Below, in pieces: positions 36,738 to 44,612 of a stretch of DNA of 64,000 bases. The notes under the pieces are model-generated. The model worked only from the letters and a program-made list of their open reading frames with translations, did not search any database and had not been told where the DNA came from. Positions within the stretch are counted from its first letter, which is position 1; the number at the start of each line of letters is the position of its first letter. The translations under genes were made by a program, and so were the position numbers. Origin of the DNA: Petrimonas mucosa (GTDB taxonomy: Bacteria; Bacteroidota; Bacteroidia; Bacteroidales; Dysgonomonadaceae); the NCBI RefSeq assembly GCF_900095795.1, contig NZ_LT608328.1:3589001-3653000 (forward strand), read 5' to 3'.

Positions 36738-37004
36738 ATGAAAATAAAGGAAAAGTATAAGATCAGAAAAATCGGAACAGACGAAGTGCTTGTCTGCAGT
36801 GATGCTACGGGATTGGATTATTCTAGAATCATGGTCTTGAACCCATCTGCAGCTTTCCTGCTGCGGGAAACAGAGCACAACTCATTTACTCCCGGCCAAT
36901 GGGCAAATCTATTGGTTAGCCGTTACGCAATAGATCCGGAACAAGCCCTGCGGGATGCCGAAAAAATGATCGATAAACTCAAAAATGAAATGGTTTTGGA
37001 ATGA
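36738..37004 (+). CDS. PqqD-like RiPP recognition element protein
   Basis: 88 residues with the PqqD fold pattern: YKIRKIGTDEVLVCSDATGLDY, the MVLNPSAAFLL strand-helix, then a C-terminal helical part ending EKMIDKLKNEMVLE. PqqD domains bind the leader of ribosomal peptides and present it to modifying enzymes. Being a stand-alone protein between a peptidase and a nucleotidyltransferase supports a peptide-processing operon. The stop overlaps the next start. Confidence 0.85.
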   Translation: MKIKEKYKIRKIGTDEVLVCSDATGLDYSRIMVLNPSAAFLLRETEHNSFTPGQWANLLVSRYAIDPEQALRDAEKMIDKLKNEMVLE

Positions 37005-38116
37005 CATTAGTCCAATCGCTATATATATTGTTATTAAAGAGTTCACTGTGGAAGTCGGCGGTGGACCCAACCCTCTTTGAGGGGGTGGGCCCAAACGAAT
37101 GGCAAAATATCTTGAAACTCTCTACCCGGCAAAGGACCACCGCATTCATTGCACACAGCATTCAATCCCTGCCCCAAACCTTTCTGCCTTCCAAGTCGCA
37201 ACAATGGAAACTCATCCTCGAAACAGAAAAGATAGAAGAGGCCAATCGCAGATTGAACGGAATGATAGCCTTTCTAAGCAAGGAATACCTTTCTATCGGG
37301 ATCCCCTTTGTACTTTTAAAAGGCCAGGGTGTTGCGCTGAGCTATCCTGATCCCACCAAACGAACCCCCGGCGACATCGATCTTTTTTTCTACAAAGAAC
37401 AAGACTACCCCAAAGCCAATGAATGGGTACACCAGAAAGGGTATGAACAGGAGCCCGAAAGCATAAAACATTTGGGATTCAACATAGAGGGGATTCATGT
37501 TGAAAACCACAGACTCATGGCTACCTTTGACAGGCCAAAATACAACCGCATATTTATAAAGGAGTGCGAGAAGATTATAGACGGGGACGAATGGGCAGAG
37601 GCCAATATAGATGGGTGTAACCTGAGACTACTACCACACACCTTCAATGCCTGTTTTTTGTTTATCCACCTGTTTCACCATTTCATGCACCTGGGTATAA
37701 GTATGAGGCAACTATGCGACTGGATGCTCCACTTATCTGCCCATAAAAACCATATAAACAAGCAAGAAGCAGCCCGTCTGTTAAAGCTGCTGGCATTAGA
37801 CAGGCCGGCATCACTGTTTGCAGGCGTTGCAGTAAACTACCTTGGGGCACAACCAGGAATATTTCCCATTGAACCGCTATTCCATCCTGTGCATACAAAA
37901 AGAATCGTAAGAGACCTTTTAGAAGGGGGGCATTTTGGATTTTATCATCCCGGTAAAAAGAGGCCTCAAGGACAATGGGCTGGCAGGGCACACTCATACC
38001 TGACAACGGTAAAAAGATCACTGAAAATGGTTAGACTGGCACCTGAGCATATCGCATGCCTTCCTTATTATAAACTTATTAACAGGATTAAGATCACCCT
38101 CTTCCCAAAACCATGA
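37001..38116 (+). CDS. NTP_transf_5-family nucleotidyltransferase
   Basis: 371 residues. The core motif is VLLKGQGVALSY (104-115) followed by TPGDIDLFF (122-130) with the metal-binding D125-x-D127, as in the NTP_transf_5 (PF14907) family. A helical C-terminal half with several His-rich turns follows. In paeninodin-like lasso clusters such proteins accompany the HprK-like kinase. It may transfer a nucleotide or sugar-phosphate to the peptide, which is not known here. Confidence 0.85.
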   Translation: MTLVQSLYILLLKSSLWKSAVDPTLFEGVGPNEWQNILKLSTRQRTTAFIAHSIQSLPQTFLPSKSQQWKLILETEKIEEANRRLNGMIAFLSKEYLSIGIPFVLLKGQGVALSYPDPTKRTPGDIDLFFYKEQDYPKANEWVHQKGYEQEPESIKHLGFNIEGIHVENHRLMATFDRPKYNRIFIKECEKIIDGDEWAEANIDGCNLRLLPHTFNACFLFIHLFHHFMHLGISMRQLCDWMLHLSAHKNHINKQEAARLLKLLALDRPASLFAGVAVNYLGAQPGIFPIEPLFHPVHTKRIVRDLLEGGHFGFYHPGKKRPQGQWAGRAHSYLTTVKRSLKMVRLAPEHIACLPYYKLINRIKITLFPKP

Positions 38117-39765
38117 TCCGATTTCTACTCCAAATATCGCAGGGCGCACGTCGCTATATTTTTGCCATCATTGCAGTAGGGATAACAGATGTCGCGCTGA
38201 CACTGCTATTTGTATGGTCTTCGAAAGAGTTGGTCGATATTGCCACAGGAGAAAGTCAAAGAGATTTTCTGTTTATGGCATCTTTATTTGCCATCCAGGT
38301 TCTGTTTCAAATATTGCTACGCTCCATTGAGGTGCGCATAACCAGCCTTGCCGAAGTGAAGGTGGCCAATTCGCTTCGCAACATCCTCTTTGAACATCTG
38401 CTTCATGCTGAATGGCATCCGGTGTCGGCACTCAACAGGGGTGATACCCTTACCCGAATGATCAAGGACACCGATGATCTGGTAAGACTACTCACCAAAA
38501 TATTACCTCTTTCATTTACAGCCATACTCCAGCTTTGCGGAGCTGTCGTTTTTTTCTTCATTCTTGACTGGCGCCTGGCTCTGATCCTGACCATTGCTAT
38601 GCCCCTCTTGTTGCTTATAAGCCGTATCTACTACTTTCCAATGAAGCGGTATACCAAAGAGGTGAAAGAGAGTGAAAGCTCAATCACCTCGCATGTAGAG
38701 GAGAGTATGGCAAATCAGCTGGTCATAAAAACCTTTGAGCTACAAGATCAGGAACTGGAGAAATTGAACGAACTCCAGATCGATCTACATGGGAAAGTTG
38801 ACCGAAAGAGCCGAATCTCGTTCTTTGCCCGTGCCATTGCAGGGATGGCCTTTCAAGGGGGGTACTTACTAGCCTTTGTACGTGGAGCATATGGCCTTGC
38901 AACCCAAACCATCACTTTTGGCACCCTGACAGCTTTCCTGCAGCTTGTAGGGCGCATTCAGCGTCCGCTGTTCGAACTGACCCGATTGATTCCGGGAATT
39001 ATCTCTGCAAAAACAGCTACGGAAAGGCTCAGGGACATCATTGGATTAAAACGGGAAACCGTGCCGGTAAAGAACCTGCTTCAAGGCCCCTTGTCGCTGG
39101 TGATAAAAGAGTTAAGCTATTCATACAGACCCGGGAGTCGCCCCGTCATTAACAATCTCTCATTTACCCTTAACCCGGGAGAAATGGTTGCGATTATGGG
39201 CGAAACGGGAGTAGGCAAAACAACCCTTGCCCGACTTCTGCTTGGTTTGGTCAAACCCGACAAAGGGAGCATGGAATTTATTCACAATCAAAAACGTATA
39301 ACAATCGATGCAACCACAAGATCGAACTTTGTCTATGTACCTCAGGAGAAACTGCTCTTTAAAGGAACCATCAGAGACAACCTGCTGATGGGCAACGCAG
39401 AGGCAAGTGAGGTTCAACTCCGGCAGGCTCTTGAGACGGCATCTGCCACCTTCGCATTCATGCTTCCCAACGGCTTGGATACCATCATTGGAGAGGGAGG
39501 TTTTGGTTTATCAGAGGGTGAGGCCCAACGGATATCCATTGCGCGGTCACTGCTCCGTCCGGGCCGGATTCTCCTGCTTGACGAATCAAGCTCTTCCCTG
39601 GATTATGTAACCGAACAAGCATTTTTGTCTCATCTAAAAAAGAATCTCAACGGAAGGTCGGTAATTTTCATCACACACCACAAGGAAGTTGCAGCGCAGT
39701 GTGATATGACGATCCGCTTCTCCGAAAACAACAGGGTACGTGGAGGGCATATATCCTCCCCATAG
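38113..39765 (+). CDS. ABC exporter (membrane plus ATPase half-transporter)
   Basis: 550 residues: a type I ABC membrane domain with six helices (1-310, for example YIFAIIAVGITDVALTLLFV) and an ATPase domain. It has Walker A GETGVGKT (363-370), signature LSEGEAQ (466-472), and Walker B LLLDES with catalytic E491. There is no N-terminal C39 peptidase, so any leader removal must be done by another protein. It is the last gene of the cassette and would export the peptide product. Confidence 0.9.
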   Translation: MIRFLLQISQGARRYIFAIIAVGITDVALTLLFVWSSKELVDIATGESQRDFLFMASLFAIQVLFQILLRSIEVRITSLAEVKVANSLRNILFEHLLHAEWHPVSALNRGDTLTRMIKDTDDLVRLLTKILPLSFTAILQLCGAVVFFFILDWRLALILTIAMPLLLLISRIYYFPMKRYTKEVKESESSITSHVEESMANQLVIKTFELQDQELEKLNELQIDLHGKVDRKSRISFFARAIAGMAFQGGYLLAFVRGAYGLATQTITFGTLTAFLQLVGRIQRPLFELTRLIPGIISAKTATERLRDIIGLKRETVPVKNLLQGPLSLVIKELSYSYRPGSRPVINNLSFTLNPGEMVAIMGETGVGKTTLARLLLGLVKPDKGSMEFIHNQKRITIDATTRSNFVYVPQEKLLFKGTIRDNLLMGNAEASEVQLRQALETASATFAFMLPNGLDTIIGEGGFGLSEGEAQRISIARSLLRPGRILLLDESSSSLDYVTEQAFLSHLKKNLNGRSVIFITHHKEVAAQCDMTIRFSENNRVRGGHISSP

Positions 39766-39804
39766 TGATTGAATCATTTACAAATAACCGGCTTTTACTC
39801 CTTT

Positions 39805-39826
39805 GAAGCCGGCAGTCTCCGGCTTC
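39805..39826. terminator. Hairpin terminator at the end of the cassette operon
   Basis: gaagccgg-6 nt-ccggcttc, a perfect 8-bp stem between the ABC gene and the convergent acyltransferase remnant. There is no strong T-run, so it may act in both directions or as a weak terminator. Confidence 0.6.
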
Positions 39827-39840
39827 AACTACACCGTGGA

Positions 39841-40030
39841 CTATTTGATTGTGGGAGAAAAGCGCTTCGAGAGAACCTTGCGCAGCGGCTCATCGTAGAG
39901 CTTCAGCACGAGCCATGCCAGCAGGATGTTACCGAAGAGTAACGCCAGCGCCACGGGCCATGTCTGTGCGAAGGTGAGTTCATTCTTCCATATCCAGGCA
40001 TAGAAGAGGTACATGAAAGGGTAGTGTACC
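39841..40030 (-). pseudogene. C-terminal remnant of an OafA-type acyltransferase
   Basis: About 60 codons on the minus strand, running from the IS66 copy 2 border to a stop at 39841. The remnant reads HYPFMYLFYAW, then a membrane helix (WPVALALLFGNILLAWLVL) and KLYDEPLRKVLSKRF, which is the usual end of acyltransferase-3 membrane enzymes. The N-terminal 300 residues are missing, and the sequence on the far side of copy 2 is unrelated. This is the right scar of the cargo. Confidence 0.8.
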
Positions 40031-40202
40031 GTATCCCGTCGGCTATGAGCGTGTTGCAGGAATGGGTAAAAATTAGCATATCCCTCTCCGGTCCACCTCC
40101 TATGGTTTATTCTCTGCTTCAACCGGCACATTGAATCAATGGCGGTATGACAATATTGTATTCGATCGTTGATCGGGGGTATCGTGCATGTAAGGATCCG
40201 TC

Positions 40203-41720
40203 TTATCCAAGGATATTCTCTTTCCAATTGTGTGGGAGCAGCTCTTCCAGTTTATTCGCGTGATGATCGGGTATTCTGTTGAGGACATCAGTCATCCATC
40301 GCGTTGGATTCACGCCGGCTTCGCGACAACAGGCGAAGAAAGAATACATCATCGCGTTACGCTCGGCTCCCTCGTGGCTCCCGCAGAATAAATAGTTACG
40401 GCGTCCCAGGGCAAGTTTCCGGATTTTATTTTCAATCTCGTTATTGTCTATCTCGAATTTGCCGTCCGTCATCGTCCTTTCCAACCTGTCCCAAATTTTC
40501 AGAGTGTAGGCAACCGCGATTCCTATGGGAGATTTAGGCAGGACTTGCCCCCGCTGGTCTTCCAGCCATCGTTTCAGCTCTTCCATCACCGGTATTGATT
40601 GTTGTTCGCGCAGCCGGTGCCGTTCCTCGAATGGCATCTTTTCTTCGCGTGCCCGTTTCTCTACCCGGTAGAGTTTCGCGAACAAGTCAAGGGCTTGACG
40701 CGATCTCGATGGCGAGTTCTCCTTGGCGTGTTCAAATTTTCGCCGGCTATGGGCCATGCATGCCAAAAGTGTGATGTGCTCCGCGTCCTTATACTGGTCA
40801 TACCCCGCGTACGCGTCAGTTTGGAGCGCGCCGCGGTACCCGTCAAGAAATCCGGCGGCGACATCCCCCGAGCGGGATTTTCCGTACCTGAAGCACGCCA
40901 TGCCTTCCACGGGGGCATGAAACACCCACATGTACCCCTTGTGCGTGGCACCGGGCTTATCCGAGGTAAGAACAGGTATCGGGGACTCGTCCACCTGAAG
41001 GTAGTCGCGTTTCATTATTTCATGGATCAGTGTATCGTGTAACGGCTCAAGCAAGCGGCAGACGGCGGCGTACCAGCCCTTGAGCGTCGACTCGGCAACC
41101 GGTATCTTTTGCCGCTTGAATATCTCAGCCTGGCGATAGAACGGGAGGTGGTCGATGAATTTGCTCGCGCAGATATGGGAGAGAATGCCCGCCCCGGCAT
41201 TTCCTTTCACGATGGGCAACGAGGGCATGGGGGCTACAGTAACGCAGCCTTCACCTTCCGTGCCCGGCACCACGTACTTGGGACGGATAATAACCCGCAC
41301 GTAAACGTCGGCGGGCTTGTACTCCAGCAGCTCGGTGACAGACTCCCCTATCTTGACGGCTCCATCGGGGATAAGGTCAGGTTCAATCACCTCCTCTTCC
41401 CGTCGCAGGTGCTCGGGAAGACGGCTCCGGACAGGCTTTTCGCGTGTCTTTTCGCATTCGTAAGTGATGGTTTCCTTGTTCGCTTCCGCTTTTGGCTGAA
41501 TATCGCGAAGTGAATCCCGCGTGCCGGCAAAGAGGTCCAATTGCCCGTCATCGGTTTTTTCCGACCTGAAGCGTTCACTTCTCACACCGTAAAGCATCCG
41601 TTTTAGCTCGGAGAGTTGAAACCTCAGGTATTCGCAATCGGACTTGATGGACAGCAATTCGTTATATTCCCCGCGGGAAATAACAACCTGGTCATTCAAT
41701 TCCGTATTGCTTGTTTTCAT
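40203..41720 (-). CDS. tnpC: IS66 transposase TnpC (copy 2)
   Basis: Identical to the copy 1 protein except for His in place of Asp in LEPL(H)DTLIHEIM, due to the base at 41039. The DDE residues are retained, so both copies could supply transposase for the composite. Confidence 0.93.
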   Translation of the reverse strand: MKTSNTELNDQVVISRGEYNELLSIKSDCEYLRFQLSELKRMLYGVRSERFRSEKTDDGQLDLFAGTRDSLRDIQPKAEANKETITYECEKTREKPVRSRLPEHLRREEEVIEPDLIPDGAVKIGESVTELLEYKPADVYVRVIIRPKYVVPGTEGEGCVTVAPMPSLPIVKGNAGAGILSHICASKFIDHLPFYRQAEIFKRQKIPVAESTLKGWYAAVCRLLEPLHDTLIHEIMKRDYLQVDESPIPVLTSDKPGATHKGYMWVFHAPVEGMACFRYGKSRSGDVAAGFLDGYRGALQTDAYAGYDQYKDAEHITLLACMAHSRRKFEHAKENSPSRSRQALDLFAKLYRVEKRAREEKMPFEERHRLREQQSIPVMEELKRWLEDQRGQVLPKSPIGIAVAYTLKIWDRLERTMTDGKFEIDNNEIENKIRKLALGRRNYLFCGSHEGAERNAMMYSFFACCREAGVNPTRWMTDVLNRIPDHHANKLEELLPHNWKENILG

Positions 41721-41771
41721 GGTGTAAAGATACAACTTATCAATGAGATGAACAAGCACGAAAGTCTTTAT

Positions 41772-42134
41772 TCACGCGGTTTTTGGAGCAATATTGAATC
41801 TTTTCCGGCGGGTGGTTTTTTCCATGGAAATACCCTCGACCATCATGACCAAATCGCGCCAAAGAATACTGCATCCCTTGCCGGAAGAATGGACGCGGGG
41901 AAGGGAAAAGCGGCCGCTTTCCAGGCGCTTGTGGTACAGCACGAGCCCGCCCCGTTCCCAATGGAGCAGCTTGATGGTCGTCCTGGACCTGTTGACAAAG
42001 ATGAACACTTCCCCGCCTAACGGGTCGCGTCCCAATTCCGATGAGACAAGCCCGCATAAACTGTCAAATCCCTTACGCAGGTCGGTGGGTGAGAGGCAGA
42101 GGTAAAAACGCTGGGATTCGTTAAGTGAGAACAT
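41772..42134 (-). CDS. tnpB: IS66 accessory protein TnpB (copy 2)
   Basis: 120 residues, same protein as copy 1; one silent base change is visible in the codon before YLCLSPTDLRK-distal LRKGF region. Confidence 0.93.
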   Translation of the reverse strand: MFSLNESQRFYLCLSPTDLRKGFDSLCGLVSSELGRDPLGGEVFIFVNRSRTTIKLLHWERGGLVLYHKRLESGRFSLPRVHSSGKGCSILWRDLVMMVEGISMEKTTRRKRFNIAPKTA

Positions 42135-42145
42135 CGTCCGGGAAA

Positions 42146-42496
42146 TTAAAAAGTGAGCAGTTCCCCGAGTAGCGTGATGTCGGTTACCCCCTCGTCCACG
42201 CGAAGAGTTACCCCGCCGGGATAGGCGATCTCGAACCGGGGCATCCGCCGGGAGGACGGCTTGCCGATAACAGTTACCGGCTGCAAGAGGGATGGCTCCT
42301 TTGCAGGGGGTGTTTTTGAGGCTTCATGTTCCGGATGGACTTCAAGATACAATTTTCTCCATTTGTAAAACTGCCATTCACTCATGTTTTTGGACCGGTA
42401 AAAATCCGTGGCCCGCTGACCACTTTGAAAGTACTCTTCGATCAGGGAAAACGCTTCGTGTTGAGTAAAACGACGATTCATTTTGTTAGTGTTCAT
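42146..42496 (-). CDS. tnpA: IS66 accessory protein TnpA (copy 2)
   Basis: Same as copy 1 apart from Ile for Val in PVTVIGKPSS and Ile for Thr in RFEIAYPGG. The start at 42496 was chosen as in copy 1. Confidence 0.85.
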   Translation of the reverse strand: MNTNKMNRRFTQHEAFSLIEEYFQSGQRATDFYRSKNMSEWQFYKWRKLYLEVHPEHEASKTPPAKEPSLLQPVTVIGKPSSRRMPRFEIAYPGGVTLRVDEGVTDITLLGELLTF

Positions 42497-42560
42497 CTTT
42501 TTTTGACAAAGATCACGGTTTAATCGAAGCAATCCAATACGCCTATGACCGACGGCTTAC

Positions 42561-42568
42561 GGTGTAAC
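42561..42568. repeat. Right 8-bp target-site duplication of the composite transposon
   Basis: ggtgtaac; pairs with 29801-29808. Confidence 0.88.
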
Positions 42569-42619
42569 GGCAAAAAAGCGGAGAAAACCGTCGACAACTG
42601 TGGGAAGAGAGAGAATAAA

Positions 42620-42656
42620 AAATGCTAACATATTGATAAATCAATTATTAGCATTT
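42620..42656 (-). terminator. Intrinsic terminator of the tRNA transcript
   Basis: Stem aaatgctaa/ttagcattt with a second inner stem (attga/tcaat). On the minus strand it is followed by a T-rich run (TTTTTATTC). It lies 5 bp beyond the tRNA-Leu 3' end. Confidence 0.75.
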
Positions 42657-42660
42657 CACG

Positions 42661-42744
42661 TACTCGGAGCGGGACTTGAACCCGCACAACCGTAATGGTC
42701 ACAAGATTTTAAGTCTTGCGTGTCTACCATTCCACCATCCGAGC
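42661..42744 (-). tRNA. tRNA-Leu (anticodon TAA)
   Basis: An 84-nt gene: acceptor GCTCGGA/TCCGAGT, a D-arm with GGTAGACA, an anticodon loop CTTAAAA giving UAA, a long variable arm and the T-loop GGTTCAAGTCC. CCA is not encoded. It is followed by a terminator, and tRNA-Gly precedes it by 5 bp, so they are cotranscribed. Confidence 0.93.
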
Positions 42745-42749
42745 GCACC

Positions 42750-42825
42750 TGGAGCGGAAAACGAGACTCGAACTCGCGACCCTAACCTTGGCAAGGTTAT
42801 GCTCTACCAACTGAGCTATTTCCGC
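42750..42825 (-). tRNA. tRNA-Gly (anticodon GCC)
   Basis: A 76-nt gene including an encoded CCA (42750-42752). Acceptor GCGGAAA/TTTCCGC, D-arm AGCTCAGTTGGTAGAGC, anticodon loop TTGCCAA and T-arm GAGTTCGAGTCTC. Its 5' 35 nt are repeated twice upstream. Confidence 0.95.
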
Positions 42826-42912
42826 AATATATACTATCTCACTTTCGGTAAAGCTTTCCGGAATATCTACTCCTTATCCTTGCCAAGGTTAGAAGTCTCT
42901 ATACCTTACGCG

Positions 42913-42947
42913 GCAAGGTTATGCTCTACCAACTGAGCTATTTCCGC
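42913..42947 (-). pseudogene. tRNA-Gly 5' half, middle copy
   Basis: Identical to nucleotides 1-35 of tRNA-Gly(GCC), ending within the anticodon. The sequence that follows in transcription order (gcgtaaggtatag) is unrelated to a tRNA. It cannot form a mature tRNA. Confidence 0.85.
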
Positions 42948-43034
42948 AATATATACTATCTCACTTTCGGTAAAGCTTTCCGGAATATCTACTCCTTATC
43001 CTTGCCAAGGTTAGAAGTCTCTATACCTTACGCG

Positions 43035-43069
43035 GCAAGGTTATGCTCTACCAACTGAGCTATTTCCGC
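43035..43069 (-). pseudogene. tRNA-Gly 5' half, outer copy
   Basis: Second truncated 35-nt copy, first in transcription order. Beyond it the repeat ends, so the original 5' flank of the tRNA gene (aaacgga) is here. Confidence 0.85.
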
Positions 43070-43152
43070 AAACGGACTTTTAAAGCGACTGCAAATGTAG
43101 AAATGTTTCTCGATTAATACAAGAGATTACGGCAAAAAAATATGGCAGCTCA

Positions 43153-43605
43153 TCAATTTGTAATCAGAAAAACAGCGTCAAGGTTGGACTCTTTCCGTAC
43201 CTGATAAAGTTGCAACGGTTCGGTAGAGGGGCCAGATTCAACCGAGCCCAACCCGTGAATCGTGACAAAGACCGATCCACACTTGGGACAGACCGCCTTG
43301 CCGTCGGAGGTGGGGCTGACCTTGACCGTGCGGTCATCCTCGTGGGGACAACAAAGGTCGTAAGCAAAAAGTAGATCTTCGGCTCTCCTGAACAGCAGGA
43401 GTCCCCCATATCCGGTCGCCTCGCCGGCCCTCCTCCCCTGCAGATAGATCTTGTAGCTGAATGGAGTCAGGTCGTAATCCAACCCGTTGAGGTCGACCCG
43501 GAAAAATACCCGTGCATAGGGAACCGTAAAACGGGGCGCCTCCTCCACACAGGAGACCATCCAGAGCAGGAGTGTGAATAACAGGAGAGCCTTCGTTCTT
43601 CTCAT
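43153..43605 (-). CDS. Lipoprotein with Rieske-like domain and altered ligand set
   Basis: 150 residues from the ATG at 43605; the lipobox is MVSC (Cys19). The C-terminal half resembles a Rieske [2Fe-2S] domain: C86-P-H88, then C106-x2-C109-GS-x-F, then GLGSVESGPSTEPLQLYQV. In standard Rieske proteins the position of C109 is His, so this protein would have three Cys and one His. It may bind iron-sulfur or another metal, or may have lost metal. Partners are unknown. An ATG at 43617 is less likely as start. Confidence 0.78.
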   Translation of the reverse strand: MRRTKALLLFTLLLWMVSCVEEAPRFTVPYARVFFRVDLNGLDYDLTPFSYKIYLQGRRAGEATGYGGLLLFRRAEDLLFAYDLCCPHEDDRTVKVSPTSDGKAVCPKCGSVFVTIHGLGSVESGPSTEPLQLYQVRKESNLDAVFLITN

Positions 43606-43626
43606 CTCAATCAGCAAGCGCCTGGC

Positions 43627-44592
43627 TTATAACGTAGCTCCGTCCAGAATGGAGTCGATCAACTCCAGCTCATCAGTGGTGAAGTGGAGATGGTTTAACG
43701 ACTGCAGGTTGTCCTGTAACTGTTTGACATTACGCGTTCCAACGATCACCGAGGTTACCCGGCTGTCGCGCAACGACCATGCAATGGCCATCTCCGCCAT
43801 CGACTGTCCCCGTTTCCGGGCAAGTTCATTCAATCGTCTCACCTTCCCTACAAGTGCATCCGTCACCTGTTCCTTTCTCAGGAAGCCGGCAGGATCGGCA
43901 GCACGGCTCTGCTCGGGTATGCCATTCAGATACTTGTCGGTCAACACCCCTTGTGCCAGCGGAGAGAAGGCGATAAAACCCGAACCGAACTCATCGGTAA
44001 CCGGCAGTATCTCCTGCTCGGGCTGACGGTTGAACATGCTGTATTTTCCCTGATAGATCAGGCACGGCACATGCTGCTCCTGCAGGTAGACCATCGCCTC
44101 TCGGGACTTGTCGGCCGGATAGTTCGACAGGCCGACATACAGTGCTTTTCCCTGTCTGACAATGTCTACCAGGGCCTGCATCGTCTCCTCGACGGGAGTT
44201 GCAGAATCGTAGCGGTGCGAGTAGAAGATGTCGAAATAGTCCAGCCCGGTCCGTTTCAGACTCTGGTTGATGCTTGCCATCAGGTATTTCCTCGACGATC
44301 CGTTGCCATATGGCCCGTCCCACATCAGGTAACCGGCTTTGGACGAGATGATCATCTCGTCGCGATGTGCAGCCAGTTCCGACTTCAGTATCTCCCCAAA
44401 ATTGGATTCTGCCGAACCGGGAGGGGGACCATAATTGTTGGCAATATCGAAATGGGTCACTCCCTGCTCGAAAGCATGGACAATCATGTTTCTCGCTTCC
44501 CGCTTATCGCTGGCAGAGCCGAAGTTGTGCCATAACCCCAGCGAAATCAGCGGCAATTGCAGGCCGCTTTTTCCACAAAATGCATATTTCAT
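43627..44592 (-). CDS. Aldo/keto reductase, YghZ/L-glyceraldehyde-3-phosphate reductase type
   Basis: 321 residues of an NADPH-dependent TIM barrel: SGLQLPLISLGLWHNFG at the start, catalytic tetrad pieces D49 and Y54 (FDIANNYG), Lys in ISSKAGY and His in FYSHRYD. The end VIVGTRNVKQLQDNL is the NADP-binding motif. It is close to E. coli YghZ, which reduces toxic aldehydes. The natural substrate is not known. Confidence 0.92.
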   Translation of the reverse strand: MKYAFCGKSGLQLPLISLGLWHNFGSASDKREARNMIVHAFEQGVTHFDIANNYGPPPGSAESNFGEILKSELAAHRDEMIISSKAGYLMWDGPYGNGSSRKYLMASINQSLKRTGLDYFDIFYSHRYDSATPVEETMQALVDIVRQGKALYVGLSNYPADKSREAMVYLQEQHVPCLIYQGKYSMFNRQPEQEILPVTDEFGSGFIAFSPLAQGVLTDKYLNGIPEQSRAADPAGFLRKEQVTDALVGKVRRLNELARKRGQSMAEMAIAWSLRDSRVTSVIVGTRNVKQLQDNLQSLNHLHFTTDELELIDSILDGATL

Positions 44593-44612
44593 AAGCCGAC
44601 AAAAATAAAAGA

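Larger units (their letters stand above)
29809..42560. mobile_element. IS66-flanked composite transposon (12,752 bp) with peptide-cassette cargo
   Basis: Two 2,530-bp IS66 copies in direct orientation bound a 7,692-bp cargo (32339-40030). The outer flanks are the same 8 bp, while the two inner flanks (cgtacatc right of copy 1, agtgtacc left of copy 2) differ from each other and from the outer repeat. This is what transposition of the whole block as one unit leaves, because each inner flank keeps the old target of its own copy. Both cargo ends are broken genes whose missing halves are not in the window. Confidence 0.85.
40031..42560 (-). mobile_element. IS66-family insertion sequence, copy 2
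   Basis: 2,530 bp, same length and orientation as copy 1 at an offset of 10,222 bp, with the same termini. About five base differences are visible between copies. This copy interrupts the acyltransferase gene on its left. Confidence 0.92.
42791..43069 (-). repeat. Three-copy tandem repeat, 122-bp period, each with a tRNA-Gly 5' half
   Basis: The 35 nt from tRNA position 1 to the GCC anticodon occur at 42791-42825 (in the full gene), 42913-42947 and 43035-43069. The 87-bp spacers are identical and contain aaagctttc and an inverted copy of the anticodon arm (ccttgccaaggttag). The upstream two copies lack the 3' half of the tRNA. Confidence 0.93.

Noticed and set aside
33561-39765. Standard lasso-peptide cluster
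   Set aside because: Kinase, nucleotidyltransferase, PqqD and ABC genes fit, but the asparagine-synthetase-like cyclase and transglutaminase-like B2 protease are absent.
39841-40227. 128-codon minus-strand ORF as a real gene
   Set aside because: A chimaera of IS66 end sequence and the tail of an acyltransferase.
29801-42568. Two independent IS66 insertions
   Set aside because: Each copy should then have its own matching 8-bp flanks; instead only the outermost flanks match.
42791-43069. CRISPR array
   Set aside because: The spacers are identical and 87 bp long, the repeats are tRNA-Gly 5' halves, and no cas gene is present.
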